Positions 62,921-64,000 of a stretch of DNA of 64,000 bases are shown one piece after another. The notes beneath the pieces were generated by a model. It was not told the origin of the DNA. It made no database searches and saw only the letters and a program-made list of their open reading frames with translations. This DNA comes from Streptomyces sp. NBC_01288 (GTDB taxonomy: Bacteria; Actinomycetota; Actinomycetes; Streptomycetales; Streptomycetaceae), in contig NZ_CP108427.1 of assembly GCF_035982055.1 (NCBI RefSeq), positions 8,307,001 through 8,371,000 on the forward strand, in the 5' to 3' direction. The number at the start of each line of letters is the position of its first letter. Position 1 is the first letter of the stretch. The position numbers were made by a program, and so were the translations under genes.

Positions 62921-64000
62921 ATGCCACGGCGCACCCCGCGTAACTTGCTCGACAGACTGAGAACTCCCGGCGGATTCCCCGGGTTCCTGAAGGCCGCATC
63001 CGTATGCGCCCTCATTGCCGCCCTTTTGTCCCCCCTTGCCCAGGGGGCGGCCGCGGCGGCGACCGCCTCGAACGACTACTGCGGCGGCCAGTGCTCGGAC
63101 ATCCTCCCGGCCGGCGAGAACGGCAACGCCACCCTCGCCCAGATCCTTCTCAACCAGGTCTTCGGTACCCAGCCCAGCCATGCGGAGGACCAGCTCGGCC
63201 CCTATGCCAACCTGGCCACGGGCGCCTCCACGCTGACCGACGCGAAGATCAACACCTTCTTCAACGACGCGTCGTTCGGGGTCCCCGCCGCCAACGTCGC
63301 CTCGACCGAGAACCCCAGCGGCCGCACCGACGTGACGATCGTCCGCGACAAGGCGACCGGTGTGCCGCACATCACAGGCACCACGCGCTACGGCACCGAG
63401 TACGGCGCCGGATACGCCGCCGGCGAGGACCGGCTCTGGCTGATGGACGTCTTCCGGCACGTGGGACGCGGTCAGTTGACCACCTTCGCCGGCGGCGCGG
63501 CCTCCAACCAGGGACTTGAGCAGGAGTTCTACCGCAACGCCCCGTACACCGAGGCCGAGTTGCAGTCCCAGATCGACAACGCCGTCAACAACAACGGCGC
63601 CCGCGGCCAGCAGGCCCTCGCCGACGCCAACGCCTATCTGGCCGGCATCAACGCCTACATCGACGCCTCGGACAGCGGTCGTTACTTCCCCGGCGAGTAC
63701 GTCCTCACCGGCCACAAGGACTCGATCACCAACGCCGGCACGATCGACCACTTCAAGATCACCGACCTGGTCGCGCTGGCCTCCGTCATCGGCACGCTCT
63801 TCGGCTCCGGCGGCGGCGGCGAGGTCAACAACGCCCTCTCCCTGCTGGCCGCCCAGGAGAAGTACGGCGTGGAACAGGGCACCAAGGTCTGGGAGTCCTT
63901 CCGCGAACGCAACGACCCCGAGGCCGTGCTCACCGTCCACAACGGCGAGAGCTTCCCGTACGGCACCAAGCCCACCACCGCCCAGGGCGAGGCACTCCCT
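62921..64000 (+). CDS. Penicillin acylase family N-terminal nucleophile amidase (3' truncated by window edge)
   Basis: The first 360 residues of a secreted amidase. The ATG at 62921 has AGGAG eight bases upstream. The signal peptide (about 20-47) is followed by a Cys pair and the alpha-subunit core. Typical segments are VTIVRDKATGVPHITGTTRYGTEYGAGYAAGEDRLWLMDVFRHVGRGQLTTFAGG, and EVYRN-type and YLAGINAYID motifs. This matches the penicillin/cephalosporin acylase and PvdQ-type acyl-homoserine-lactone acylase family. The nucleophilic Ser and beta subunit lie beyond the window. Substrate could be a beta-lactam, an N-acyl lactone or a lipopeptide. Confidence 0.86.
   Translation, partial: MPRRTPRNLLDRLRTPGGFPGFLKAASVCALIAALLSPLAQGAAAAATASNDYCGGQCSDILPAGENGNATLAQILLNQVFGTQPSHAEDQLGPYANLATGASTLTDAKINTFFNDASFGVPAANVASTENPSGRTDVTIVRDKATGVPHITGTTRYGTEYGAGYAAGEDRLWLMDVFRHVGRGQLTTFAGGAASNQGLEQEFYRNAPYTEAELQSQIDNAVNNNGARGQQALADANAYLAGINAYIDASDSGRYFPGEYVLTGHKDSITNAGTIDHFKITDLVALASVIGTLFGSGGGGEVNNALSLLAAQEKYGVEQGTKVWESFRERNDPEAVLTVHNGESFPYGTKPTTAQGEALP

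Overview
The window is high-GC actinobacterial DNA and almost certainly a Streptomyces chromosome. Codon third positions are strongly GC biased, GTG starts are common, and the gene set is typical: many secreted hydrolases, TetR/GntR/MarR regulators, SoxR, a receptor Ser/Thr kinase, an LPMO with an LAxTG wall anchor, and an ECF sigma/anti-sigma pair. I see no tRNA, rRNA, CRISPR array, phage or insertion sequence. The left edge cuts a DHA2 efflux gene and the right edge cuts a penicillin-acylase-like gene.

Layout. 1-9 kb: truncated MFS gene, a divergent cupin/MarR pair sharing a double palindrome, a secreted lipase behind a CRP-type palindrome, a wall-anchored LPMO, a decayed GNAT gene, a methyltransferase, a DUF402/GNAT pair, a YtrA-type GntR regulator and a DUF5925 AAA ATPase. 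9-18.6 kb: an envelope or exopolysaccharide locus. Its minus-strand genes overlap by a few bases: two GT2 glycosyltransferases, a NodB deacetylase and a giant flippase/membrane-enzyme fusion. A GH39-like hydrolase faces them. A 26-unit 18-bp repeat array sits exactly at the second GT/deacetylase junction. 18.7-22.7 kb: secreted subtilase, SGNH lipase and a Ser/Thr kinase.

22.7-30 kb holds the most system-like region. A SigK-type ECF sigma factor and RskA-like anti-sigma factor are divergent from an operon of a DUF4331 surface protein, a His-rich membrane TPR protein and a His-rich NicO metal transporter. Both operons carry a promoter-like element of the form C(C/A)ATCC-N16-CGAA, so I infer that SigK controls itself and the three-gene operon.

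30-48 kb: type III CoA transferase, M20 amidohydrolase, a DrrAB-type ABC exporter with a divergent TetR and palindromic operators, an orphan type-ISP-like protein, GntR plus homogentisate dioxygenase, a TetR upstream of a molybdopterin oxidoreductase, a CitMHS carrier, an MFS carrier and an MsiK-like ABC ATPase. 48-56.4 kb: aldehyde and alcohol dehydrogenases, an EamA exporter, an acetamidase-family enzyme, and a TetR gene divergent from an acyl-CoA dehydrogenase. A matching 19-bp operator lies before both the aldehyde dehydrogenase and the acyl-CoA dehydrogenase. A second TetR and a MaoC hydratase share a different operator type. 56.4-64 kb: SoxR, an Rnl5-type RNA ligase, a BKACE enzyme, an HTH protein with a 7-residue repeat tail, a G1 glutamic peptidase, a zinc-ribbon protein and the acylase. 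Three copies of a Streptomyces REP-like element lie between genes at about 35.75, 37.0 and 52.9 kb.
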